Both the position numbers and the translations under genes were made by a program. Shown one piece after another: positions 1 to 5,119 of a stretch of DNA of 5,988 bases. The DNA is from Candidatus Dadabacteria bacterium. GTDB lineage: Bacteria > Desulfobacterota_D > UBA1144 > Nemesobacterales > UBA2774. Within the stretch, counting starts at the first letter, position 1; the number at the start of each line of letters is the position of its first letter. The stretch is taken from the NCBI GenBank assembly GCA_030632765.1, contig DAOVUC010000111.1:1-5988 (forward strand), read 5' to 3'. Below the pieces are notes generated by a model that saw nothing but the letters and a program-made list of their open reading frames with translations, had not been told where the DNA came from and ran no database searches.

Positions 1-2
1 AT

Positions 3-1508
3 GTTTCTGTAGACATGATTCCCGATCCGAACACATATGACTGCACTAATAATGGAAACTGTATTTTCACTGGAAACCTTCCCGGCAAAAACAACTCGAC
101 CTGTACACAAGATTCGGACTGTTATCCGCTTTTTGGTTTTGGTTATAAGTGGAAGTGTGATCCGAACCTTAATATGTGTGTTAATCCTTTCTTTTGCGGA
201 AGCCCCGGTTGCACGGATAAAAAGGGATGCGCTCCTCAAGGTATAACTCAGTCTACATTATCCCACTCCACATGGGGTGGAAGTTCAGGAGCAGCTGTCT
301 CTCAAGCCAACTGTCCCGCTGATATGCAGATGACAGACACGCAGAATCAGGGAAGCACCTATGTCGGATGTATAGCTCCTCAGAAATTCTGCCAAAAATC
401 ATGCACAATAGATTCAGACTGCGGCCCCCCTTATACTCAGAATTGTGGAGCTTCGGGTTTCTGCGAAAAAAACGGTACTATCTTAGGAGCCGACTGTCAG
501 ACTACCGTTGGAAACACCACAAACGAACAGCTTTGGGCATGCACTGGGGTTAATGCCGGTTCATGCTTTACAACCGGCACGACAGACGCCAATTGCTGCG
601 GATGCCCCGGCTGGGCTCCCGGATTCCCAAATCCAGCTCCAGACGGCACGTGCGTTGCGGGAAACAACTCAAACTGGCAGTCAAACGCACAGCCTATATT
701 CTCAGCATTCAACGATGCAAGCCCCACAGCCTACGCGTTCCCATTTGATGATGCAATTAAACTTTTTGATTGTCAGGCAAAAACAGGGAGCGTTACCAAC
801 TACACCATCAACTTCTGCTGTATCAACAGCGATGGGGACGGAGTGTGTGATAATGATGATGCAGATAAAGATAATGATGGCATCTCTAATAACAATGAAA
901 CTTTTGTAAGTACATCCCAAAATCAAACAAGAGAAACCGGAATGGATTTAAACGACATTGACGGTGATGGAGTTACAAACGAATTTGACCTTGATTCCGA
1001 TAACGACGGCATCCCAGACCATGACGAGTGCGGGGGTATGAATGACGCGGACAGGGACGGCAGGTCCGATAATCATATAGACGTGGACGCGGACGGACAC
1101 CACGACGAGCATGACCCTGACCAAATAGGCAACGAGCTTCTCTGCTTTGACACAGACGGGGACGGCCTGCCTGATTTCATCGATATCAATTCAGACAACG
1201 ACGGGAAAACAGACTTTGAGGAAAGCGGAGGCGTTGGAGATAACGATGGGGACGGGCTCGTTGATGACAAAACAGACTCAAATGGGGATGGTCTTCTGGA
1301 TATATTTGATCCTGATTTCGGAGGAACTCCTCTTACTATAGTGGACTCAAACGGCGACGGACTCCCTGACAGACTAGACGCTTCAGAGGGAAGCGGTGGT
1401 GGATGCACGATCGCTCCAAAGGGCAAAACACCGGTTTCCACTCTCATTTACCTCCTAATTCCCGCAATCGTTCTTTGGAGAAGACTTAGAAGTATAAGAA
1501 ATTCATAA
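3..1508 (+). CDS. Secreted thaumatin-like protein with TSP3-type Ca-binding repeats and GGGC C-terminal sorting tail (5' partial)
   Basis: The reading frame is open from the first complete codon in the window. The first in-frame ATG (15) has no ribosome-binding site or signal peptide, so the gene starts upstream. Residues are numbered from that ATG. Residues 1-269 are cysteine-rich and match the later part of thaumatin-family domains: a CPADMQ stretch followed by VGC (100-119), CC at 194-195, then PIFSAFNDASPTAYAFPFDD (227-246) and the closing YTINFCC (263-269). The usual Cys of the family's ACP.AY motif is Ser236 here. Residues 272-455 hold about nine acidic DxDxDG-type loops typical of thrombospondin type 3 / calcium-binding repeats. 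The tail has GSGGGCTIAP with Cys464, a hydrophobic helix (about 473-488) and RRLRSIRNS, the layout of Cys-containing C-terminal sorting signals (GGGC, JDVT/MYXO-CTERM-like) cleaved by intramembrane proteases. A surface-anchored or released protein is inferred. The ligand or substrate is unknown. Confidence 0.88.
   Translation, partial: VSVDMIPDPNTYDCTNNGNCIFTGNLPGKNNSTCTQDSDCYPLFGFGYKWKCDPNLNMCVNPFFCGSPGCTDKKGCAPQGITQSTLSHSTWGGSSGAAVSQANCPADMQMTDTQNQGSTYVGCIAPQKFCQKSCTIDSDCGPPYTQNCGASGFCEKNGTILGADCQTTVGNTTNEQLWACTGVNAGSCFTTGTTDANCCGCPGWAPGFPNPAPDGTCVAGNNSNWQSNAQPIFSAFNDASPTAYAFPFDDAIKLFDCQAKTGSVTNYTINFCCINSDGDGVCDNDDADKDNDGISNNNETFVSTSQNQTRETGMDLNDIDGDGVTNEFDLDSDNDGIPDHDECGGMNDADRDGRSDNHIDVDADGHHDEHDPDQIGNELLCFDTDGDGLPDFIDINSDNDGKTDFEESGGVGDNDGDGLVDDKTDSNGDGLLDIFDPDFGGTPLTIVDSNGDGLPDRLDASEGSGGGCTIAPKGKTPVSTLIYLLIPAIVLWRRLRSIRNS
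826..1380 (+). repeat. Degenerate tandem DxDxDGxxD calcium-binding repeats (TSP3-like)
   Basis: This in-gene stretch encodes repeated acidic loops such as NSDGDGVCDN, DKDNDGIS, DIDGDGVTNEFD, DSDNDGIPD, DTDGDGLPDFID, NSDNDGKTD, DNDGDGLVDD, DSNGDGLLD and DSNGDGLPD. The spacing varies, and the DNA copies (gatggggacg, gacggggacgg, aatggggatgg) are similar but not identical, so this is a protein-level repeat rather than a perfect DNA repeat. Such loops normally bind calcium and stiffen a stalk between a globular domain and the cell surface. Confidence 0.85.
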
Positions 1509-1535
1509 GTGGAATAACAATAATCAAACGTTTGT

Positions 1536-1579
1536 ATGCTAAGGTTTATATGCGCCTAAATTCATATAAACCTTAGCAT
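1536..1579. repeat. Perfect 17-bp inverted repeat (hairpin), possible terminator
   Basis: The left arm 1536-1552 (atgctaaggtttatatg) is the exact reverse complement of 1563-1579 (catataaaccttagcat), with a 10-nt loop at 1553-1562. It begins 28 nt after the stop codon of the thaumatin-like gene, a position that suits transcription termination or 3'-end protection of its mRNA. No T run follows the right arm (cttgatttatc), so it is not a textbook intrinsic terminator. A small mobile-repeat remnant is an alternative. Confidence 0.6.
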
Positions 1580-1681
1580 CTTGATTTATCTCTTAACCAT
1601 CTTCAACGATTACAGATATACTAAATCTAGACCTTGTTTTGAGTTAATCCGCAATATTCCCAAATAAAAACACTTTATTTT

Positions 1682-1710
1682 TTAACGACAATAGCGCATA
1701 ATATTATATA
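1682..1710 (+). promoter_or_regulatory. Weak candidate promoter for the 100-aa gene
   Basis: TTAACG (1682-1687) and TATATA (1705-1710) are separated by 17 nt, each with four of six matches to the sigma70 consensus. Overlapping -10-like hexamers (TAATAT at 1699) make the exact element uncertain. Transcription from here would give a leader of about 110 nt before the gene at 1831. Confidence 0.3.
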
Positions 1711-1817
1711 GGTAGGGGTGCTTGAGCTAGTTTTTCACTGAAATCGTAATTGACCCTTAGCAACAACAGGATGGGGATGATCATCGTTAAAGCAATTAGA
1801 GCACACCACGTGTGTGT

Positions 1818-1824
1818 GAGGAGG
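1818..1824 (+). promoter_or_regulatory. Strong Shine-Dalgarno GAGGAGG deciding the start at 1831
   Basis: GAGGAGG lies 6 nt before ATG 1831. It is the only good ribosome-binding site near this frame and decides against the upstream TTG at 1750, which would add 27 residues of low-complexity, noncoding-looking sequence. Confidence 0.85.
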
Positions 1825-1830
1825 CTTTAT

Positions 1831-2133
1831 ATGAGTGAGCTCCAGGAAGTATCGAAGTGGATGACGAGAGAGAAGAAGGACAGCGCTCTTGAGGCTATGA
1901 TGCCAAGAATTATGGCATGCACCACAAAATCCAGTCGAGGCAATATGCCCCATATTCTGGCGGAATTGATGCCCAAATGTCTAAAAACTGTTCTTCCAAA
2001 GTTATCCAAAGAAGATCGGGTCGAATTTGTTTTAGAAATGATTTCTATTCTTGTAGACAAAGGTTCTGTTCGTATGTCGGAAGAAGAGAGAGACGAATTT
2101 GTATTACAGCTTGTTGAACAGATCAGATCTTAG
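1831..2133 (+). CDS. Small helical protein of unknown function (100 aa)
   Basis: The start is set by GAGGAGG six bases upstream; the frame is open further up but without a credible start. The protein begins MSELQEVSKW and appears almost entirely alpha-helical and amphipathic. Met-rich helices (EAMMPRIMACTTK, about residues 21-33; HILAELMPKCLKTVLPKL, about 41-58) are followed by two similar segments, SKEDRVEFVLEMISILVDKG (59-78) and SEEERDEFVLQLVEQIRS (83-100), which look like an internal helical duplication with the pattern S-[KE]-E-[DE]-R-x-E-F-V-L. There is no signal peptide, membrane segment or metal-binding motif, so a cytoplasmic location is expected. The helix-MMP-helix-EEDR pattern recalls small uncharacterised bacterial proteins with MMPKMM / SEEDR motifs, but no function can be assigned. 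The gene appears monocistronic, with a separate promoter before the next gene. Confidence 0.75.
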   Translation: MSELQEVSKWMTREKKDSALEAMMPRIMACTTKSSRGNMPHILAELMPKCLKTVLPKLSKEDRVEFVLEMISILVDKGSVRMSEEERDEFVLQLVEQIRS

Positions 2134-2138
2134 AATCC

Positions 2139-2163
2139 GGTTGACTCGGCGAAGTTGAGTCCC
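2139..2163 (+). terminator. Weak hairpin after the 100-aa gene
   Basis: GACTC (2143-2147) pairs with GAGTC (2157-2161), and the flanking GG (2139-2140) and CC (2162-2163) can extend the stem past a TT bulge. Only a short TTT follows. Shortly downstream, TAGCGC occurs twice (2174-2179 and 2184-2189). The position just after the stop codon fits a weak or Rho-assisted terminator. Confidence 0.3.
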
Positions 2164-2237
2164 AATCTTTAACTAGCGCTTCTTAGCGCATCGTAAATCT
2201 TTATAGCCAAAGACATTATTTTCTACTCTCCTCTGCG

Positions 2238-2266
2238 TTGCATTAATTCTATAATAATACTATACT
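2238..2266 (+). promoter_or_regulatory. Sigma70-type promoter for the MHS transporter
   Basis: TTGCAT (2238-2243) and TATACT (2261-2266) are separated by exactly 17 nt and match the -35 and -10 consensus at four and five of six positions. Transcription would start near 2273, giving a leader of only about 22 nt. No Shine-Dalgarno is visible before ATG 2295 (preceding bases: attacccccgatc), so initiation may rely on an unstructured short leader. Confidence 0.65.
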
Positions 2267-2294
2267 CACTTGCTAAAAATCATTACCCCCGATC

Positions 2295-3578
2295 ATGTCA
2301 GACACTCAGCAAAACGCCCTTCCCCACAAGAAAACTATCATTGCAAGCACGCTTGCCATAATACTAGAATGGTACAGTTTCTCGATATTCGGGTTTTACG
2401 CTCTTATTCTATCGAAGCTTTTCTTTCCTTTTGCTAATGAAACAACAGCAATCCTGTCTACATTCCTAATATTTGCTCTTAGTTTTTTATTCCGCCCTTT
2501 GGGCTCCGTGATAATAGCCAGCATTGGGGACAGGGTCGGTAGAAAGAGCGCATTCATTCTGACGGTAATCTTAATGACATTTCCGACTGTCTTAATCGGC
2601 TTATTACCTACTTATGAAAGTCTTGGAATTGCCGCAACTGTGCTGCTCATAATTCTGCGAATCGCCCAAGCGCTATCTGTAGGAGGAGAACGCTCCGCCA
2701 CACTTTCACTCTTTACAGAACTAGCACCATCGAATCTAAAAGGACTATACGGCAGTATGTCGCTCTTTGGCACAACGACCGGAATCTTACTGGCCTCTGC
2801 TGTATGTGGATTGGTATCTAGCTCAATGCCGCAAGAGGATCTAATCGCCTGGGGATGGCGAATACCATTTTTGCTAGGTGCTTTGACAGGTATAGCAGGA
2901 CTTTTTCTTAGAAAAATAGTAGAAGAATCGGAAATATTTAGAAATTTGATCACATCAGGGAAAGTCTCAAAATCTCCTCTAAAAGAATCCCTTATGAAAC
3001 ACTGGCGCCCCGTGCTTATAATCCTGTCTGCGACAATTATGTTCGCAGTAAGTTTTTATTTGATATTCGTATATATAATCACATTCGGCATCAGGTTCGG
3101 AGACATGCCGCTCCCACAAATACTGAATATTAACACTATAAATCTGGCTTTGATTACGCTTTTAATACCGCTCGGAGCTTATTTCTCAGACCGTGTTGGT
3201 AGGAAACCGGCTCTTATTATAGGATGCGCAGGCATGATCTTTGTCGGAATATTCTTTTTTAACATATTTGCGGGAGAGAGCTTAACAAACAAAATAATTA
3301 TCCAACTGACGGGTGGGATCTTTATGGTCATATTTGCCGGAGCTTTCGCCCCATTCATGGTTGAATCGTTCCCAACAAGGGTAAGAATGAGTGGTATATC
3401 CTTGGGCAATGTAATAGGTTTCTCAGTCTTCGGGGGCTCGGCCCCTCTTGTAGCTTCTTACCTCATTTTTAATACTGGCAACATAAACGCCCCGGGTATT
3501 TATCTATCTATCTGCTCGGTAATATCTCTTATCGCAGTTCTCACAATAAAAGAGACTTTTAAGAATAAGCTTGGATAG
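2295..3578 (+). CDS. MFS transporter, metabolite:H+ symporter (MHS) family
   Basis: The 427-aa length is typical for the MHS branch of the major facilitator superfamily (relatives: ProP, KgtP, ShiA), proton-coupled importers of organic acids, osmolytes or related metabolites in the inner membrane. About 12 hydrophobic helices are visible. Family signatures in order: AIILEWYSFSIFGFYA (21-36), RPLGSVIIASIGDRVGRK (67-84, the loop 2-3 motif), RIAQALSVGGE (122-132), GWRIPFLLG (187-195), its second-half counterpart SDRVGRK (298-304), ESFPTRVRMSG (357-367) and FGGSAPL (379-385). Two usually conserved positions differ: the Asp of EW[YF]D is Ser28, and the Trp after GGE is Arg133, so substrate or coupling may depart from the characterised members. 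The start is the only ATG after an upstream in-frame stop at 2274. It has its own promoter and no co-directional partner. Its 3' end faces the IPTL gene. Substrate not assignable. Confidence 0.9.
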   Translation: MSDTQQNALPHKKTIIASTLAIILEWYSFSIFGFYALILSKLFFPFANETTAILSTFLIFALSFLFRPLGSVIIASIGDRVGRKSAFILTVILMTFPTVLIGLLPTYESLGIAATVLLIILRIAQALSVGGERSATLSLFTELAPSNLKGLYGSMSLFGTTTGILLASAVCGLVSSSMPQEDLIAWGWRIPFLLGALTGIAGLFLRKIVEESEIFRNLITSGKVSKSPLKESLMKHWRPVLIILSATIMFAVSFYLIFVYIITFGIRFGDMPLPQILNINTINLALITLLIPLGAYFSDRVGRKPALIIGCAGMIFVGIFFFNIFAGESLTNKIIIQLTGGIFMVIFAGAFAPFMVESFPTRVRMSGISLGNVIGFSVFGGSAPLVASYLIFNTGNINAPGIYLSICSVISLIAVLTIKETFKNKLG

Positions 3579-3604
3579 GTCTTAAATTTCTTTACTGTAA
3601 CAAT

Positions 3605-3730
3605 TCAAGCAACTACTTTCCTTCTTCTCATAACTATTAACCCAACTATTCCGAGAATACTTGCCATTGCTATTAATCCCCATTCAGAAAGTGTGGGGAC
3701 GTTTTTTACAGGCGGCGGGTCTGGGAAACT
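3605..3730 (-). other. IPTL-type sorting tail coding segment beyond the TAG
   Basis: Directly in frame after TAG 3733-3731, 41 codons encode a Pro-rich spacer (PDPPPVKN), the motif VPTLSEWG (consensus IPTLxxWG), a hydrophobic helix (LIAMASILGIVGLIVM) and RRRKVVA before a TGA at 3607-3605. That is the full three-part layout of an IPTL-CTERM domain, with no substitution that would break it. Preservation of the motif shows that it belonged to this protein. Confidence 0.85.
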
Positions 3731-4306
3731 CTAGATAACTGTTGCGTATATTTCAGAAACCCGGTCGAACACAGTTCCCGCGTCATTTATTCCCTGTACC
3801 GCAACGCTTAGATTACGGGCGTTTTCCAATGTAAGGTCAGCCAGGTCTATAGATATCTCAAAGACAGTACCGACCGGGGTCTGAACGGTGGCGATGTTCG
3901 GAACTACCGGGGAAATAGGGGTAGCGGGAGAAATTATAAAAACACCCTCAATCCCGGGGCCAATGTCAAGATCAAGGAACTCTGTTAAGTCGTTCCTGCT
4001 ATAGGGAGTAACCCCATAACCTCTTTCGAACAGACCGTCTGAGTCGCTCAAGTGTACGCCGGCTCCTATGATAATCTGCTCAATCGTCGCATTATCCGGT
4101 ATTTGGGGAAATTCAAAGTTAAGAATGACGTCAGAACCGATAGTTGGATTATTAGGTTCATCAGGCGGTTGATAAAAGGTGCTTTGGTCTCCGTCCATTA
4201 AGTTTGAGAGATCTTGGTCCATCAAGAGCGGAGCCACTAGAATGCCAACCGGTATAAGAACAGCCCCATTAGCAGAATGTGCACTCTCGCTGACTGGCGG
4301 AACCAT
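3731..4306 (-). CDS. Uninterrupted body of the IPTL-CTERM protein (191 codons)
   Basis: This is the longest uninterrupted ATG-to-stop frame in the locus, and what an automatic caller would report. ATG 4306 has no Shine-Dalgarno and lies inside the mature protein, about five residues after the predicted signal cleavage site, so it is unlikely to be the natural start. The body is acidic, poor in Lys and Cys-free, rich in Ile, Val, Pro and Thr. Stretches such as DVILNFEFPQIPDNATIEQI, GVFIISPATPISPVVPNIAT and TVFEISIDLADLTLENARNL suggest an extracellular beta-sandwich domain. No named domain or catalytic motif was recognised. If translated alone it would stay in the cytoplasm, lacking both signal peptide and sorting tail. 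Treat it as a fragment of the larger locus. Confidence 0.55.
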   Translation of the reverse strand: MVPPVSESAHSANGAVLIPVGILVAPLLMDQDLSNLMDGDQSTFYQPPDEPNNPTIGSDVILNFEFPQIPDNATIEQIIIGAGVHLSDSDGLFERGYGVTPYSRNDLTEFLDLDIGPGIEGVFIISPATPISPVVPNIATVQTPVGTVFEISIDLADLTLENARNLSVAVQGINDAGTVFDRVSEIYATVI

Positions 4307-4365
4307 GTCAAGTGTCTCGGTTGCGGCAAAACCTATATTGGAAAGTATGAGTGACGAGGCAAATA

Positions 4366-4375
4366 TAAAAAAAAA
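4366..4375 (-). other. T9 run with U UUU UUA slippery heptamer in the signal peptide
   Basis: On the minus strand nine T precede an A. The last seven bases (4372-4366, T TTT TTA) are aligned with the upstream ATG frame as X XXY YYZ, the arrangement used for -1 ribosomal frameshifting. A -1 shift here joins the two halves of the signal peptide. A homopolymer of this length is also prone to transcriptional slippage, replication slippage and sequencing error. Confidence 0.6.
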
Positions 4376-4423
4376 TAAATCCCAACTCTTGAAACAAATC
4401 TATAGAATCCATCCATCGCTAGT

Positions 4424-4430
4424 CCTCCTC
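4424..4430 (-). promoter_or_regulatory. Shine-Dalgarno GAGGAGG before ATG 4416
   Basis: The minus-strand GAGGAGG lies 7 nt from ATG 4416 and is identical to the site before the gene at 1831. It fixes the natural start of the IPTL gene and shows that the frame problem lies downstream, in the signal peptide. A second ATG at 4412 is in a third frame and is poorly placed. Confidence 0.8.
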
Positions 4431-4487
4431 GGGATATAACCCAAAAAATTAACTATGATTACTAGTACTTTTTAATTACTCATAACC

Positions 4488-4493
4488 ATTATA
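4488..4493 (-). promoter_or_regulatory. Candidate -10 element (TATAAT) for the IPTL gene
   Basis: A perfect TATAAT reads on the minus strand within the AT-rich gap between the SprT-like gene and the IPTL gene, preceded by ATGCA. No convincing -35 lies 16-18 nt upstream. Transcription from here would give a leader of about 65 nt. It suggests that the two minus-strand genes are not strictly one operon. Confidence 0.4.
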
Positions 4494-4524
4494 TGCATTT
4501 TGATTCATAAATACACTAAAAGTT

Positions 4525-5031
4525 TCAGCCTTTTAATTTATTCATTCTGTTATTATTAACATAATATTCCTGAATAGTCATAATTGTAAGTTTGAATCTG
4601 GGATCATATCTTTTTGTACAGTGGCTGCAGGAGTAACTCCTCCTGACCCGCCTGTAAAAATGAGTCTCTTTTCCGCAAACAGGGCACACTCCAATGTAGT
4701 TCCCTCTGGGCATATTTAACCCCTCCCCTGTAGCGCACCGTTTAGGTTCACACCCAACCTTCATGGTTACCTCCTTCCAGCCGTTATTATGATTTGTTTT
4801 CCCCGTGTCAATATAGTGGAGAGCATGCGCAATCTCATGAAGAAGCGTGTCCTTGATGATAGGAAAGGGATTAGTTTCCATGAAGGCTCGCGATATTGAA
4901 ATAATCTTCTTACGCGGTCTGCAATAACCCAAATGTCTCTTCTGGTTTGAGAGCCTGAGTTCCCAATCCTCGAGGCCCCATTTCTCTTTTTGAATATCCC
5001 ATTCTCGAATCAATTCTTCATGTGATGTCAT
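4525..5031 (-). CDS. SprT-like zinc metallopeptidase with C-terminal zinc ribbon
   Basis: The 168-aa protein shows the SprT-like layout. An N-terminal helix with a WGLEDWELRLSN strand is followed by GYCRPRKKIISISRAF. The catalytic helix is DTLLHEIAHALHY, with the HExxH motif at His65, Glu66 and His69. A third likely zinc ligand is His81 in HNNGWKEV. A C-terminal zinc ribbon uses Cys116-PV-Cys119 and Cys135-SH-Cys138. The length matches bacterial SprT-family proteins. Eukaryotic relatives (Spartan/SPRTN) degrade DNA-protein crosslinks; the bacterial role is poorly known, so a protease in the cytoplasm acting on DNA-bound or damaged proteins is inference. All catalytic residues are present. ATG 5031 has only a weak purine stretch (GAGATAAT) upstream, and a good promoter ends just before it, so the leader is very short. 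The gene is divergent from the 106-aa gene. Confidence 0.9.
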   Translation of the reverse strand: MTSHEELIREWDIQKEKWGLEDWELRLSNQKRHLGYCRPRKKIISISRAFMETNPFPIIKDTLLHEIAHALHYIDTGKTNHNNGWKEVTMKVGCEPKRCATGEGLNMPRGNYIGVCPVCGKETHFYRRVRRSYSCSHCTKRYDPRFKLTIMTIQEYYVNNNRMNKLKG

Positions 5032-5045
5032 ATTATCTCGGAAAC

Positions 5046-5073
5046 ATTCTAGCTAATGTGTCGGTAATGTCAT
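5046..5073 (-). promoter_or_regulatory. Sigma70-type promoter for the SprT-like gene
   Basis: On the minus strand ATGACA (5073-5068) and TAGAAT (5051-5046) are separated by 16 nt and match consensus at five of six positions each. The start point would be near 5039, leaving roughly 8 nt before ATG 5031, which is close to a leaderless transcript. Confidence 0.55.
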
Positions 5074-5079
5074 AGGAAA

Positions 5080-5107
5080 ATGAAAAATTCCCTAAATCTA
5101 TTATAAT
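5080..5107 (+). promoter_or_regulatory. Promoter for the 106-aa gene
   Basis: ATGAAA (5080-5085) and a perfect TATAAT (5102-5107) lie 16 nt apart. The predicted start near 5114 is about 6 nt from ATG 5120, and no Shine-Dalgarno fits in between. Together with the opposing promoter it fills the 88-nt divergent gap. Confidence 0.5.
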
Positions 5108-5119
5108 AATATTCTTAAG

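Larger units (their letters stand above)
1509..1830. other. Intergenic region, AT-rich, no gene seen
   Basis: About 320 bases separate the thaumatin-like gene from the next start codon. Besides the 17-bp inverted repeat, it holds a weak AT-only dyad (aaataaa 1662-1668 / tttattt 1674-1680, followed by TTT) and a weak promoter-like pair further on. A TTG at 1750 is in frame with the next gene, but it has no good ribosome-binding site and the intervening residues look noncoding. No tRNA-like or other RNA gene was recognised. Confidence 0.6.
3605..4416 (-). pseudogene. Exported IPTL-CTERM protein locus, interrupted by a frameshift and an in-frame TAG
   Basis: The complete ancestral gene can be traced. 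ATG 4416 follows GAGGAGG (4430-4424) by 7 nt and begins MDGFYRFVSRVGIYFF, a basic then hydrophobic signal-peptide start. At a T9 run (4375-4367) the frame must move by -1 to continue as IFASSLILSNIGFAA with an AxA-like cleavage site, then TETLDMVPPVS. Without the shift, translation ends at 4333 after 27 residues. About 190 further codons are undisturbed. A TAG at 3733-3731 then precedes an in-frame 41-codon tail: SFPDPPPVKN, VPTLSEWGLI, a hydrophobic helix and MRRRKVVA. This is an IPTL-type sorting domain, a family associated with exosortase H. Joined, the protein would be about 270 aa. Two interruptions favour a decaying gene, but the clean body between them leaves recoding or sequence error open. 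Confidence 0.75.

Noticed and set aside
1073..1447. Long minus-strand open frame (124 codons) opposite the calcium-repeat region
   Set aside because: It mirrors the repetitive GAY/GGN codon pattern of the plus-strand repeats, giving a Ser/Pro-rich artefact with no ribosome-binding site.
1750..1830. TTG start giving a 127-aa version of the small helical protein
   Set aside because: No Shine-Dalgarno precedes the TTG, the extra 27 residues look noncoding, and GAGGAGG lies ideally before ATG 1831.
2174..2189. Direct TAGCGC repeats as a CRISPR or mobile-element signal
   Set aside because: There are only two 6-bp copies, with no array and no transposase or terminal repeats nearby.
2612..2953. 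Minus-strand open frame inside the MHS transporter
   Set aside because: It lies entirely within a well-supported gene and shows no start signals or recognisable domain.
3605..3733. Genome-wide reassignment of TAG as a sense codon
   Set aside because: TAG appears to be a normal terminator for the 100-aa gene and the transporter, with no conserved domain beyond either stop.
4179..4439. Plus-strand open frame of 86 codons opposite the IPTL gene signal peptide
   Set aside because: It overlaps the start, signal peptide and ribosome-binding site of the minus-strand gene, and has no ribosome-binding site of its own.
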